DNA of 64,000 nt. Source: Pleurodeles waltl (Eukaryota > Chordata > Amphibia > Caudata > Salamandridae). The notes below the pieces were generated by a model. It saw only the letters and a list, made by a program, of their open reading frames with translations. It made no database searches and was not told the origin of the DNA. The number at the start of each line of letters is the position of its first letter. Positions within the stretch are counted from its first letter, which is position 1. Made by a program: the position numbers and the translations under genes. Below, piece after piece: positions 12,347 through 23,040 of this stretch. Where the stretch lies: the NCBI RefSeq assembly GCF_031143425.1, contig NC_090447.1, forward strand, positions 22,851,426-22,915,425, in the 5' to 3' direction.

Positions 12347-13574
12347 ACAATGTAACAGTTTCTATTTGGGCATAAAAGATTCCATAACGGCCCAGTTGTA
12401 ATTAATCCACGACCCAGCTGCTTGCCTTCTGATGGGAGCGTCTTGGAAATGTTTAAGTCTTTGCTACATCGTCTGTTCATTAGTACCTCACCATTACAAT
12501 CCTACGCATTGTGCTACTTAAGACAAGGTTTATGGCATGCTTCCCTTCTCTCTTACCAGGTGACATAAGAGAGAGGCTCCCAGAGTAGTACTTTACTCAT
12601 CAGATCTGGTGCATCTGAGATTGCTCAGATACCATCTGCGAGCCTATTTATGAACTTGTCAAAAATTTGAGTCACACTTTCACCACGCAAAGTGGTGCAA
12701 GAGTGACACAACTCTTAAGGCAGATTCATCAAGCCAGGCAAGGCCACATTGCGTGACTTCGCTTTTCTTGATAAATCTAGAGTAACGCAACCTAGGAACA
12801 CAAATTACTCTGTTGTGTTAGGCTGCCCTTGGAAGGCATTTCATGGGTGGAGAGTGGGTGTTCCCAAGCATCCACCCATGGATGTTGGCGCATTCCCAGA
12901 TTTACCATCACTGGTAGATGTGAGCATGCATCAAAACCCTACTCTTCCCCAATTGACGCACAATGAGGATAAATATCTTTATTTCTCCTCCTCTATAAAG
13001 CTATTTCGCCTTGTTACACGTCACCTGGGGAAACATAGGTTTTGGTGTCCCTTCCTACACAGGAACAATCCTGCTTACAATGCAGTCACCCTTGCCCCAT
13101 GGCTCTAGGCAGCACGCTGTGTTCCAGTGCTAGGAAAAGTCAGAAATGCACTGTACAATGTCAGGTATGGCATGTTCCTACACTTTCCCTATCATGGAGC
13201 ACAGCAAGATGACTTGTGGCGCTTTGTGATATATTGATAAATGTTCCTCTGAATTTGAAAAAGACTACAATAATGCTGTAAACAATAGGGCAGGTTTATA
13301 ATTTGTTCCTGCAGAGCAGCACAGCAAGCCACCTTGCTCTGCTGAATGAAAGGAAAAGGGCAGGAAAGTGCCATATTTACCATTATACAGCACATTCCTA
13401 TCCTTCCCTAGCACTGGTGCCCTTTTGCCTGTGTAGTGCCAAAGCAGACACTCCTGCGTCCTGGTGCAAGGGTGTCTGCATTGTAGGCTGGGTTGTTTTT
13501 GTGCAGTAAAGGAAAGCCTTTCTGCACAAAAACAATCCAACAAGGCATATTCCTCTTTCTATGTGTGCTGCAGA
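12347..13574. repeat. Composite repeat block, copy 1 (MITE-like units)
   Basis: 12347-12520 is clearly paralogous to 59176-59340 (shared AAAAGATTCCATAAC, CTGCTTGCCTTCTGATGGGA and TTCATTAGTACCTCAC). Further right are two related 0.4-0.6-kb units built from a motif such as CAGCAAGCCACCTTGC, a CAGCACATTCCT segment and a CCTTTCTGCACAAAAACAAT segment. These recur at 14335-14860, 59470-59945 and 60360-60760. No coding sequence recognised. The individual units look like MITEs beginning GGGC(C)ATATTTAT, but the ends in this stretch are not clean. Confidence 0.5.
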
Positions 13575-14037
13575 ATGTGGCTGGCATCAAATGCCCCAAT
13601 CTGCATAGTGTTCTTATATTTCCTGGTCCAGATTGGAATCTGCACTGCTTGGCTGCTGAAGTCTTCTCCATTTCCAGAACTCAACATGAAGTTGTACAAT
13701 GGTAAGGTAATTTTTTAGTGTAACAAAGGAGACACTATCTTCTTCTGCTATGCAGGGATACATGAGCCTCGGGCCACAGTCAGCTTTATGGTGGCCTTTC
13801 TCTCATGGAATCTTAAGCTTCAACGAGGCCAAGCAGATCACCTTCCGCATGCTGCTGTTTGTCGGTGTGTGGCTCTCCTTCATCCCGGTGTACTTGAGCA
13901 AAAGGGGTAGGTACATGGTGGCCATGGTGTCGTTTGCCATCCTGTGCTCCAGTGTAGGACTACTCAGCTGTATATTCTTTCCAAAGTGTTATTTCATTCT
14001 AAAAATAAAAGAGAATGTTATTGAATGTGAGTGTTGA
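13575..14037 (+). pseudogene. Vomeronasal type-2 receptor (V2R) last-exon fragment
   Basis: Class C GPCR sequence from transmembrane helix 5 to the C-terminus. 13575-13715 reads WLASNAPICIVFLYFLVQIG and then PFPELNMKLYNGK (helix 5 and following loop). 13735-13818 carries MVAFLSWNL in another frame (helix 6 approach). 13819-14037 reads [20 protein letters not shown], later [15 protein letters not shown] (helices 6-7). FNEAK and CIFFPKCY are typical of V2R and calcium-sensing-type receptors. It is broken by TAG at 13716-13718 and two compensating frame changes, and everything before helix 5 is missing. V2Rs are cell-surface pheromone receptors of the vomeronasal organ, numerous in amphibians. 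It sits between two repeat units and is absent from the paralogous block near 60 kb. It could belong to the wider V2R-like family; a class C GPCR is secure. Confidence 0.85.
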
Positions 14038-14334
14038 ATACTGGAAAGGAAAAGAGTTTGAAAATGGATAAGCAGTGGTGAGCAGGAATAATTCTTTGAA
14101 CTAAAATGTGAATTGGATATTCTTTGTTTCAGTTCTACAAAGATTTGGTTAAACTGATCAGACCTACTATATTATAATTTTTGTTATTATAGACATTAAT
14201 TTTGGACAGAAGACGATCCCATCTCTTTCAACCCTTCCTTTCGTTTAGTCCTTTTCAAACATTTGTGAATTGGGTTTACTACCATCATTAATGTCTGCCC
14301 AGTATGTAAAGTGTGAACATTTTGTTAAAATTGA
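14038..14334. other. No recognisable feature
   Basis: AT-rich sequence after the V2R fragment; nothing identified. It may be former 3' flank of the receptor gene. Confidence 0.3.
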
Positions 14335-14860
14335 GGGCCATATTTATCAACATTTCATGCAATGCAGCAAGCCACCATGCTGCGCTGCGTGACAGGGAGG
14401 GGGCAGGAATGCACCGTATTTAACATTATATGGCACATTCCTTCTCACTGCCTGTGCCGATGCACAAACTGCTGCCTAGAGCCAACGCAGGCACCCTTGC
14501 ACCATAGTGGAAGGGTTCCTGCATCACAAGTAGGATTGTGTTTGTGCAGGGACTGACACATTCCTGCACAAAAACAATCCTCTAAGGCTTTTTTCTCTTT
14601 CTATGCGTGCTGCCGAATAGAAAGAATACCACACACATAGAAAGAGGAAAAACGAGTAGAAACAACAATATTTTTTCCTCATTACTCCTCCCCTGGGGAG
14701 GCGTAGCATTCTTAAGCATTCCCAGGTCAACCAGTACAGGTAAATCTGGTAATAATGCAGAATCCATGGGTGGATGTGTGGGAACACCCTGCTATGTAAA
14801 CTTTAATGACAGAGTCATCCAGTTACTTGCTATTTAAGCCATTACAACATGTCAAACTAC
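14335..14860 (+). mobile_element. MITE-like unit D of the composite block
   Basis: Starts GGGCCATATTTATCAAC, a common Harbinger-type terminus, and carries the same internal order as 59470-59945 and 60360-60760 (CAGCAAGCCACCATGC, GCACATTCC, CACAAAAACAATCC, CTCCCCTGGG(G)A, AATCCATGGG). The right end was not defined. Confidence 0.45.
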
Positions 14861-14939
14861 ACCACTGTTGGCCAGGACTGTGCAATGTTATATCAATCAC
14901 CTTTTATCTGATACAGCAGAGATCTCTGCTTAGAAAAGT

Positions 14940-15400
14940 ATAGCAAAAAATAAAAATGTTTATTTAACTCAAAAATAAATGTTTAAACTATTTTTATGCT
15001 AAATATTATTATAAATTAATGTTATACCTTTATTTTGAACATAGAACAAAAAAATGCTACAGCACTATTATCTCAATTTTCAAATAAATCTTTAATTGAT
15101 GGAAATATATTAAGTGAAATGAAAATTAATTTTCTGTGGTTTACTTTAAAAAAATAAATGCCATTACAAAATATGTTTTTTATTACAAATTATTGTTAAG
15201 TATTTCTAAATTCAAAATAAGGCATTAAAATATTTTATAATTAAATAACAAATATGTACTCATTTATATTTTTATCTATTTTAAATAATTTAATTTAACA
15301 GTATTATATATGGGTATTCATTTTATTTCCTAACCTCTATTATTTATTTGCAGTAACAGTGGTTAACCATGTGTGGTGCAGACTCTTTTGTTTTGGTTAT
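14940..15400. other. Very AT-rich block
   Basis: About 460 bp dominated by A/T runs (AAAAATAAAAATGTTTATTT and similar) with no ORF. The flanking sequence to the left (CAGCAGAGATC...GAAAAGTATAG) is shared with the block at 60.3 kb, but this stretch is not. Confidence 0.5.
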
Positions 15401-17820
15401 TGTAGGAAGCTGGCTCACTATACAGTGTACAAAAATGATATGCACTGTGTATAGAGTACGTGCAACCTCGCCTTGGTTTACAGAGGTAAAAACTAAACCA
15501 CCTAATGCTCTAATTCTTATGGTACCTTGGTCGAGCAGTTAGGCTAATCTTGGAGATTTGCTAAACATTTGTTGTATTGACAGTATCAATAAAATGAGAC
15601 ACATGCATTCAAAAGAATAACTCAAGACCAATTTATAAAAATACTTCTGATTTTGTATAACATTTTTAAGACCAAGATCATAAAAATCGGGCAAGTACTT
15701 TTTAAGTTATGATTTTTCAAAGTTTTGAAAGTGTCTTGTTTCTGTGTGTAAGTACGCAGCATATGAATAAAAGGGAAAAAACTTAAAAAATGCATATAAA
15801 ATCAGGCAATGCATTTACAAATGTCTCCTTTCGTTTGCAGGTCAAAGTCATTGGTGGGCTCTATGGACCAGCTGGAGAAGTTCGGGCGATTCCCATTTTC
15901 CAGAGGATCACTGCGGGAGACCTCTTGGAAAAGCACTGCACAGGTGGACTTCAAGGTGAGTCTGGTTGGTCCCCTTGAAGTGTCAAGGTCTCAAAAGGTG
16001 GGGGACCCCTAGAACACAGCTGAATGTTCTGTGAAGGAACCAGGGAGGCTGGGTGCAGGGCGAATTGTGAGCCAAGAGCTGCATGCAAAGGTGCCCCTTG
16101 AAGCAGGAGGTAGGTCACTTTGAGGATTGGTTGCAGGTCAGCAGGAATACTGTTGTGGGTGATTCTGGTGTTTCTGAAGTTCCTTGACCGGCTTCCTCCT
16201 GGTCATTTTGGAGTCCAGAGTGGACTGTCCTTTTGGGTGTCCCATGTTGGGGGTCTGTCTATTGCCTAGTTCAGCCACTGGAGGCCACAGTGCCACCAAA
16301 CTAGAAACAGTTGCAGGATTTGTCCTCTGGGTTGGTCGGGTGAAAATTGGTCTAGCTGCGGTGTCCGGTTCATTGGTCAGCAGCCAGTCAGTCAACTGGA
16401 CTTCACTGGCTTTTGGGTCTTTGTTGCAAAAGAGTGATGCCTTCACTCTGGAAGGATCTTTTCTGCAGTTTTCAGAACAGTGGCGGTCCTATGGGGTTTG
16501 TAGAGTTCATCTGATGTCTGAGCATCCCCTCAGCAGTGATTGCTGAGCCCTGGGTGCAGCAGGCAGGGTTTGGAACCTTTTTCTTGGTGTAGCAGGACTT
16601 CAAATCTCGAGCCTTGGACTTCTATGTTCTTGGTCTTCTTGTGTCCTTGGAATCTGATCTACAGGATTAGAGGTTCCCACTAAATATTGTATTTAGGGGG
16701 CACTTAGGGGAATACCTAGTAGTGACCAATGTGTCATCTGCTTTAGGGTGGCTAAACCCATTATGTGACAACTTCCTGTGGGCAAAGGTCACTTCCCTAT
16801 ACCTCATTGGCTATTTTCCTATAATGCAAGATGGAGGAAAATAAAATGGAGGGGGTCACCTTGCATGCAACATCTTAGGACTGGTGCAAGTTGGAGGTGG
16901 CCACTCCTCCTATCCTTTGGGTATTTCCCCACTGTCACTCCTGACAAAAGTTGGGGTTTACAATGAGGTGGCCATCTGCTGCTAGCAGCATGCCTGGGAG
17001 TTGAGTTTCAAAGGCTGTAAGCACTTTGAGGTTCACCAGCAGGGCAGTGCACATTCCTGGGGGAGAAGGTTTAACACCTCCACCCATGATGGGCTTTGTT
17101 CCTGAACCCAGAGATCAGGGACACACCCCAGCGTTCCAGAATCTTGTCTTGTGGTGGCAGCCTGGTTGTGACTGTCCAGCAACCTTGCTAGGGTTAGTTA
17201 GCTTTGCAAGGGTCATTTCTAAGGTGGCCCCTGGGTACATTTTGCAATAAATCCAATACTGGTACCAGTTTGGATTTATCATTCTGAGTTGTTTGATGCC
17301 AAACATCCCAGGGTTCAGAGTGGCCATCATGTAGTGGTGAAACTCGTACTGACCAGTGTCCAGCACATGCATTTAAAATGGCTGCTTTGTTCACTTACTA
17401 TGTCACAGGTTTGGCAAGGATACTGTAGGGCCGTAATGCTCAAGCATCTATGCCCACAAATACAGTAAAGTCCACCCTGCCTTAGGGCTGGAATGATTGC
17501 TAGAGGGGTGACCTGTCTATACTGCATGCATTGTATTGTGGACAGGGCACACAGACTGTGTGCCATGTCGACTTTGCATTTTAGCACACCAGGACACTCA
17601 GCCTGCAGTGGCAGTGCTTGATAAATCTGGATGCATGTCCCTGAGGGTGGCACAATCTGTGCTTCTGCCCTCAGGGGGCCTAGCCTTAGCACCCTATGCC
17701 CTGGATACCTAAGCACCATTTACTAGGGACTTACAGTGGCAGCTAAAGTTGTTGCCAATTGTATCATTTTCTTTGCAATTTTAGGGAAAGAACACTGGCA
17801 CTCGTGGCTTGGTTAGCAAG
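15401..17820 (-). mobile_element. LTR-like repeat, family B, reverse copy, truncated
   Basis: Left end TGTAGGAAGCTGGCTCAC, preceded by GTTAT. Reading minus, its body parallels 6263-8112: the block at 17240-17350 (GCAATAAATCC, TTGTTTGATGCCAAAC) matches the reverse of 6830-6910, and 17775-17820 (TTAGGGAAAGAACACTGGCA) matches the reverse of 6360-6400. It stops about 110 bp short of the expected sense 5' end, where unrelated sequence begins. No conserved ORF; the open stretch at 15790-16010 is not shared with the other copy. Confidence 0.6.
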
Positions 17821-18411
17821 ACTCATGTTGGCATAGTGGTGACGTGTACTCTGTGAAGATCTTAGAGCTGAGCGCCATTGCCGCTGCCCCTGGAGCCGCG
17901 GTGATTTAAATACGACACACGCGGTTTACAGACCGCAGGGAAGACGAATACCCTCGGAGTGCCATAACTCGATTGCTGGGATATAGATGCGGCCCAATTA
18001 AGATGAGAGGCGCGCCTCTGTTGGTGCAACTGACACAGGAGGGCTCTTCTGTCCCCATATCTGGAGAACAGGGATTATGCCCCTGGATGTTGTTGAATTA
18101 TCGCTTGTCAGAGGTATGCACATTGTGACTGAGTGCTGCATTGTACCTAGAGCCCTGCTGAGACTGCGGAGGACACAGGGACCTGTGTACGTGACACGGT
18201 GGTGCTGTGGCGAAGAGAGGGCTCGCTCATCCTGATTTCTACTTCCCATAAGCAGATCTCATGTTATATGGTGGATGAACTTCAAGAGTCTTACCGGCAG
18301 CAGAAGGGGATGCGCAATAAGAGCTCGAAGACTATTGCATGAGGGGAGACTTACTACCCAGCTGCCTTATATGGAAGGCAACTGTTGACCTGGTGGGTGA
18401 GAACTCTGCAT
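17821..18411. other. Unassigned insert, possibly non-LTR retrotransposon body
   Basis: GC-balanced sequence with no recognised motif. It continues after the family A element at 21043. The combined unit (17821-18411 plus 21043-21840) ends in an A-rich tail at about 21815-21840, which suggests a 5'-truncated LINE, but I could not recognise coding domains. Confidence 0.25.
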
Positions 18412-21042
18412 TCTAGGAAAGTAGCATCTTTCTAGCTTGGTTATCTCCCCTTTTGACCTGTTTGTCTGTGTATTTTACTGTGTCTACTGGGATCCTGATA
18501 ATCAGGACCCCAAACGTTATGCTCTCTCTCTTAAATTATGGTTGTTCAATTCTGTTAACTCAGTATTTCACCCAAATTTGGCATACTAGTGCACCTTTAT
18601 AAGTCCCTAGTATATGGTACCTAGGTACCTAGGGCATTGGGGTTCCAGGGTATCCCTATGGGCTGAAGCATTTCTGGTGCCACCTATAGGGAGCCCATGC
18701 AAAGGCTTCCACAGGACTGCCGTTGTATGTGTGTACTGGACATAGGTCACTACCTATGTCCAGCTACATAATGGTAACTCAGAACATAGGCATGTTTGGT
18801 ATCAAACATGTTGGAATCATACCCCAAGGCTTTTGCAAGCATTGGTTGTAAACTTCCATGCACTCTGGGGGCTCCTTAGAGGGTCCCCAGTATTACCATT
18901 GCAGCCTTCTGAGGGTTCCTGGGCAGCCCCATCTTCTGCCACCTCTCCAACAGGTTTATGCCCTCCTGTTGCTTGAGCTGCTCAAGCCCAGGAAGTCAGA
19001 GCAAAGGATTTGGAAATAGGTGTTATAGGCTTGGGAGGGGTAGCCTCCCCAAGCCACTGGAAATGCTTTGAAGGGCACATTTGGTGCCCTTCTTGCATAA
19101 TGCAGTCTACACCGGTTCAGGAACACCCAGTCCCTGTTCTTGCGTGAAACTGGGCAAAGGAAAGGGGAGTGACCACTCCCCTGTCCATCACCACCCCCAG
19201 GGTGGTACTCAGTGCTCCTCCAGAGGGTCCCTGTGTTTTGCCATCTTGGTTCCCAAGTTGGCAGGGAACTGTGGGAGCATCTTAGTGGCAAGTGCCAGCA
19301 GGTGATGTCAGAGCCCTGCCCTGATAAGTGTTTCCCTGTGTAGCTGACCAATTCCCCTTTCAGGGCTATTTAGGGTCTCTCTCTTGGGTGGTTCCTCAGA
19401 TTCGGATTGCAAGACTCCAGCAGGAATCCTCTTCATCCTTTACTTCACCTTCTTACTGAAGAAACTGCATCTGGACCCCCCAGGAACTCTACAAACTGCA
19501 ACAAAGAAGCAAAAACGAATTCTGCAACATTGTACCTTCAGCTCCCGCCAGCAACTGCAACTTTTTCCCGGTCATGCATCCTCAGAGGACAGCCTGTGTT
19601 CAGCCTGCACCAGAAGAACGAATGAATCTCCCTTGGAGTGAAGGAGTCCCTCCCTTGCTTTAGCATTCACCTCTCTGCATTGATGACTGGCTGCATGGAT
19701 CCCCTCTCCTGACGAGCTGCGTGAATCCAGCATCACGGGTGGTGGACTGAAGTGGTCCCGACTTTCCTGATGTCTTACTGTCCAACTTTGGTGGAGTAAA
19801 GAACCTGCCTCCCCCAGCAAGACAGTAAACCTGTGCACCGCATGTTTTGCAGTTGCTAAGGCTTGTTGGCATCCTTCCACAAAGTTCTTCATGCACCATG
19901 CAGCTCCGGCTCCCAACACTCTATCCTGTGATGCACAGCTTCCTGCGTGGTTCTCCAACAGCGTGCGATTCTTTGTTGTAGTGCTGCGTGGGCCTCCTTT
20001 TGCACCTTCTTTGTCCCCGTACTGTGATTCTCCTGGGCATGCTGCCTGTCTTCTGAGAGCTCCCTGAGTTGCTGAGAGCCCCCTTTGACTCCCTCTCCTG
20101 GGAAAAGTCCACAGGTCCCTCCTGGTCTAGGGCAGCGCCATTTTCCGCTAACCGCAAGCTTTGCGTGTGCCAAGGCTTGTTGGCAGAATCCAGTGACGCA
20201 AACCAGATTGCAATTATCCATCCGGAATGCAACATCATCTGCACCAACCTGGAACACGCATTCATCATCTTGTGTGCATTACTGACTGTTGTTCTTCACC
20301 GGTGCTTCTTCTTTTGCACCTTCATCCGGGTTAGCAGGGGCTCCTGTTCTCCCTAGACTCTTCTGTGCTTCTTGGACTTGTTCCCATTCTTCCACAGGTC
20401 TTCAGGTCCAGGAACAGGTATCTTGCAGTCTCTTCTGGTTCTTGCATTATCTTTTTTCTTGTGTTCTTGTGTGCTCTAGGAAAGTTACTGTGATTTACTC
20501 CTGCTTTCCTGGGCTCTGGGGTGGGTTCTAGTACCTACCTTTAGTGTTTTCTAATACTCCCAGCGCCCCTCGACACACTACACTTGCCTAAGTGGAAAAC
20601 TAACATTTGCATTCCACTTTTTTAGTATATGGTTTGTGTTCCACTAAGCCCGTTTCTAACTATTGTGATTTTCACTATTTGCACTGTTTTCGAACAGTTT
20701 TTACAGATATTTCTGAATGCTAGTGTATATAATTTATGTATTACTTACTTCTTAAGGGAGTATAGTGTCTATGGTATTTTTGGCATTTGTGTCACCAAAA
20801 CAAAGTACCTTTATTTTTGTAACACTGAGTATTTTCTATCAGGTGTGTGAGTACTGTGTTACTAAGGGGGTATTGCATAGCTTTGGATCCCTCCTAGATA
20901 AGCCTTGGCTGCTCGGGTACAGCTAACCCTAGAGAGCCTGGCTTCTAGACACTGCCTAAGTTTCACTAGTAAGGGATAACTGGACCCGGTATAAGGTGTA
21001 TATACCATCGGTCCCCACTACAAACCAGGCCAGCCTCCTACT
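18412..21042 (+). mobile_element. LTR-like element, family A (subfamily A1), plus copy
   Basis: Begins TCTAGGAAAGTAGCATC and ends CCAGCCTCCTAC(T). The first 100 bp follows the reverse of the end of 912-3728, so both belong to subfamily A1. Poly(A)-type context AAAGTACCTTTATTTTTGTA lies near 20805. A 5-bp target duplication is not convincing (TGCAT against CGCTT), consistent with greater age. No ORF is shared with the other copies. Confidence 0.65.
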
Positions 21043-21842
21043 CGCTTCCCCCTTCAACTTATCTGGGGACAGGTTATGTCAATAAGAAGTGAAATATCTG
21101 GTCATGCATTATTATGTACTCTGGATACTCACATGCAACTTCAGACAAGCACAAACACAAATTTATTGATCTAGCTTTTATTTTCTATAAATGCCAAATA
21201 GTGATGCATTGGAGAGCATCATCGGCCCCCAGTGTGGGGGAGTGGCTGAGATTGCTCCTGCTATGGACACGAGCTGAAGCTAATTATTATCTGAATTTAA
21301 AACTACATGGAATTCTAGTTAAAGGAGGGGACTGTTGGGATTTATTTGTACTAAAGGTGGAAGCAAAAAACTATGAACGTCCCTCCTGAATAAATTCATC
21401 TGGATGTGTCACTTTAATTATTCCGAAACAGACATCATTTCATTGCAGGCTATGTGTTTAACATGGGAGATTGGATGAACCAGAACGATGCTAAGTGTCG
21501 AATTGAATGATGCTTTACTTCGCTGAATGTCCCTTAACTAAACTGTATTACATCCCTTATAACCCACCTGTTGAACTGAAGATGTGTCTATGGGGCTCTG
21601 TCATAGGATGCATGTAGGTACTCTGTGGTGTATGTAACACTGGGGGAAATGGCTCTTTCTCTCTGTCTTCTCTCTCTTCTTCTAACTTTGTACAATGACT
21701 GTATTCTGTCATTGGGTCTGTGATCCACTACCCACAGGAGTGGTGGGTGTTACGTTACTCCAAGCAATTATGACTATACAAAATGTTACTATGACCCATG
21801 ACTTGTTTATTGTTTTAAGGAAAACATATATAAAAAAAAAGG
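21043..21842 (+). mobile_element. Possible 3' end of a poly(A)-type retroelement
   Basis: Follows the family A element and ends TTTTAAGGAAAACATATATA plus a short A run (about 21830-21840), after which sequence shared with the 60.8-kb block resumes. The A tail at a repeat/non-repeat junction is the only evidence for a LINE-like origin. Confidence 0.3.
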
Positions 21843-22274
21843 GTTGTTCCATGCATGTACAACATTTTGTGTTGCAAGCGCAACGCAAACCGGGTCATAA
21901 ATATCCCCCTGTGGGTCTAGGGATACCAAGGCCACCCCCCCCCCCACCACCACAGTATTGTTGTTATTCCCTGTGGCTGCTAGGTTGGTACTTCAAAACT
22001 CAGTTTTTAAACTTGGAATACAAATGACTCATTCACAAAAGCAGGCAAAATCAAAATGCTTCCATTTGAAAATATAAATGTATTGCAACTACTTCTTTGA
22101 AATGTTTTGCCTGTCAGATCTTTGTTTTGGTTTGTCACTTTGGATCAACAGGTGTGCTGGGCACAGGCAAGGTCAAGGTTTGTGGCAGGAATGGGGTCCA
22201 GAGCCTAGGAGAAAAGTGCAGCGGGTGCAGTGACTCCATGGCTGAGGCAACAGTGGCTGTGTGTGTTGGTTAGG
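21843..22274. repeat. Composite block copy 1, right part
   Basis: Closely parallels 60800-60941 joined to 61941-62259: GGTTGGTACTTCAAAACTC, TTTTTAAACTTGGAATACAA and CAACAGGTGTGCTGGGCACA occur in both. This copy lacks the 1-kb MITE found at 60942-61940 and so supplies the empty site. A poly-C tract lies at about 21936-21946. Confidence 0.7.
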
Positions 22275-22710
22275 GACATCCACTGCAACCAGGAGGACAA
22301 AGGAGCAGAAACATTCAGGTTAGGAGTCAAACAAGTATTAAAGTAATGAAACAGAAAGTGAAAGTGCTGGGAGTCTAAGGATGGAGAATGTCCCAGGTGT
22401 GGGGGTGACAGCCTTGTCTGTACATACCTGTCCAATGACACAGATTGAGACCGATACGTATCATTAAAGTAGTGACGCACAAAGTGAAATTCCTAAGGAC
22501 AGAAGGGTGAAGAATGGCCCTGGGGAGGGGGAGGCAGCTTTGTGAATACATGTCTGTCACATCACCTACATTGAGCCAGACAAGTATCATTAAAGGATTA
22601 AAGGATTAAAGGAATGACACACAAAGTGAAAGTGCTGGGAGCCTAAGGATGAAGAATCTCTGGTGGGGGCTGTGAGGCACCTTTGTGGGTACATACCTGT
22701 CACATCACCC
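22275..22710. repeat. Three ~125-143-bp tandem units
   Basis: Repeated pattern: AAGTATCATTAAAG, ATGACACACAAAGTGAAAG, GAAGAATG, GTACATACCTGTCACATCA. Start points of the CCTGTC motif are about 125 and 143 bp apart. The same units occur at 62260-62782 (four units), and one interrupted unit is at 53133-53209/54192-54235. A Gypsy LTR abuts the array in all three places. Confidence 0.75.
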
Positions 22711-22886
22711 ACACACACGGAGTTCTGTAGTGCACACCTTTATTCTTCAGAGTGCAACTGTGGACTACTATGTACATTGAGTCACAAACTTTATCAACCA
22801 GACACACCCAAACAATTACTTCATTCTCCTACGGAGTCCATCAGGGAAAAGGAGGGTCTTGCTGTAAATATTTACAGGACACTACA
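22711..22886 (-). mobile_element. Short Gypsy LTR (about 176 bp), minus orientation
   Basis: On the minus strand it begins TGTAGTGTCCTGTAAATA at 22886 and contains AATAAAGGTGTGCACTAC, a poly(A) signal, near its end. Closely related LTR sequences lie at 52969-53132 and 62783-62965. The end at 22711 is placed by comparison with the tandem units and is approximate. No canonical CA was seen there. Confidence 0.65.
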
Positions 22887-22957
22887 TCTCCCCCTCGTAC
22901 ATATACACATCATAGTTCCTCAACGAGTTATTGGGGTTCTTGAACCAGTCTTCAACT
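22887..22957 (-). mobile_element. Polypurine tract and stub of Gypsy interior
   Basis: Immediately upstream (in element sense) of the LTR start lies GAGGGGGAGA (22896-22887), a good polypurine tract for plus-strand priming. The next ~60 bp (CATAGTTCCTCAACGAG, GGGGTTCTTGAACCAGTC) match the interior of the copy at 62991-63035. The element is then cut at 22958 by sequence starting GGCCCATATTTATAC. Confidence 0.65.
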
Positions 22958-23040
22958 TAGGCCCATATTTATACTTTTTTTGCACCTCATTTGTGTCCTT
23001 TTTTGATGCAAAAGTGGCGCAAACTTACAAAATACAGCTG
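22958..23040 (+). mobile_element. Terminal piece of a Harbinger-type MITE
   Basis: GGCCCATATTTATAC, then TTTTTGATGCAAAAGTGGCG, resembles termini of the GGGC(C)ATATTTAT MITEs. The minisatellite begins directly after it, so the array may have expanded inside a MITE. Confidence 0.45.

Noticed and set aside
15790..16012. Possible exon after a TTTCGTTTGCAG acceptor-like site
   Set aside because: It lies inside a family B repeat, is not open in the other copy and shows no known domain.
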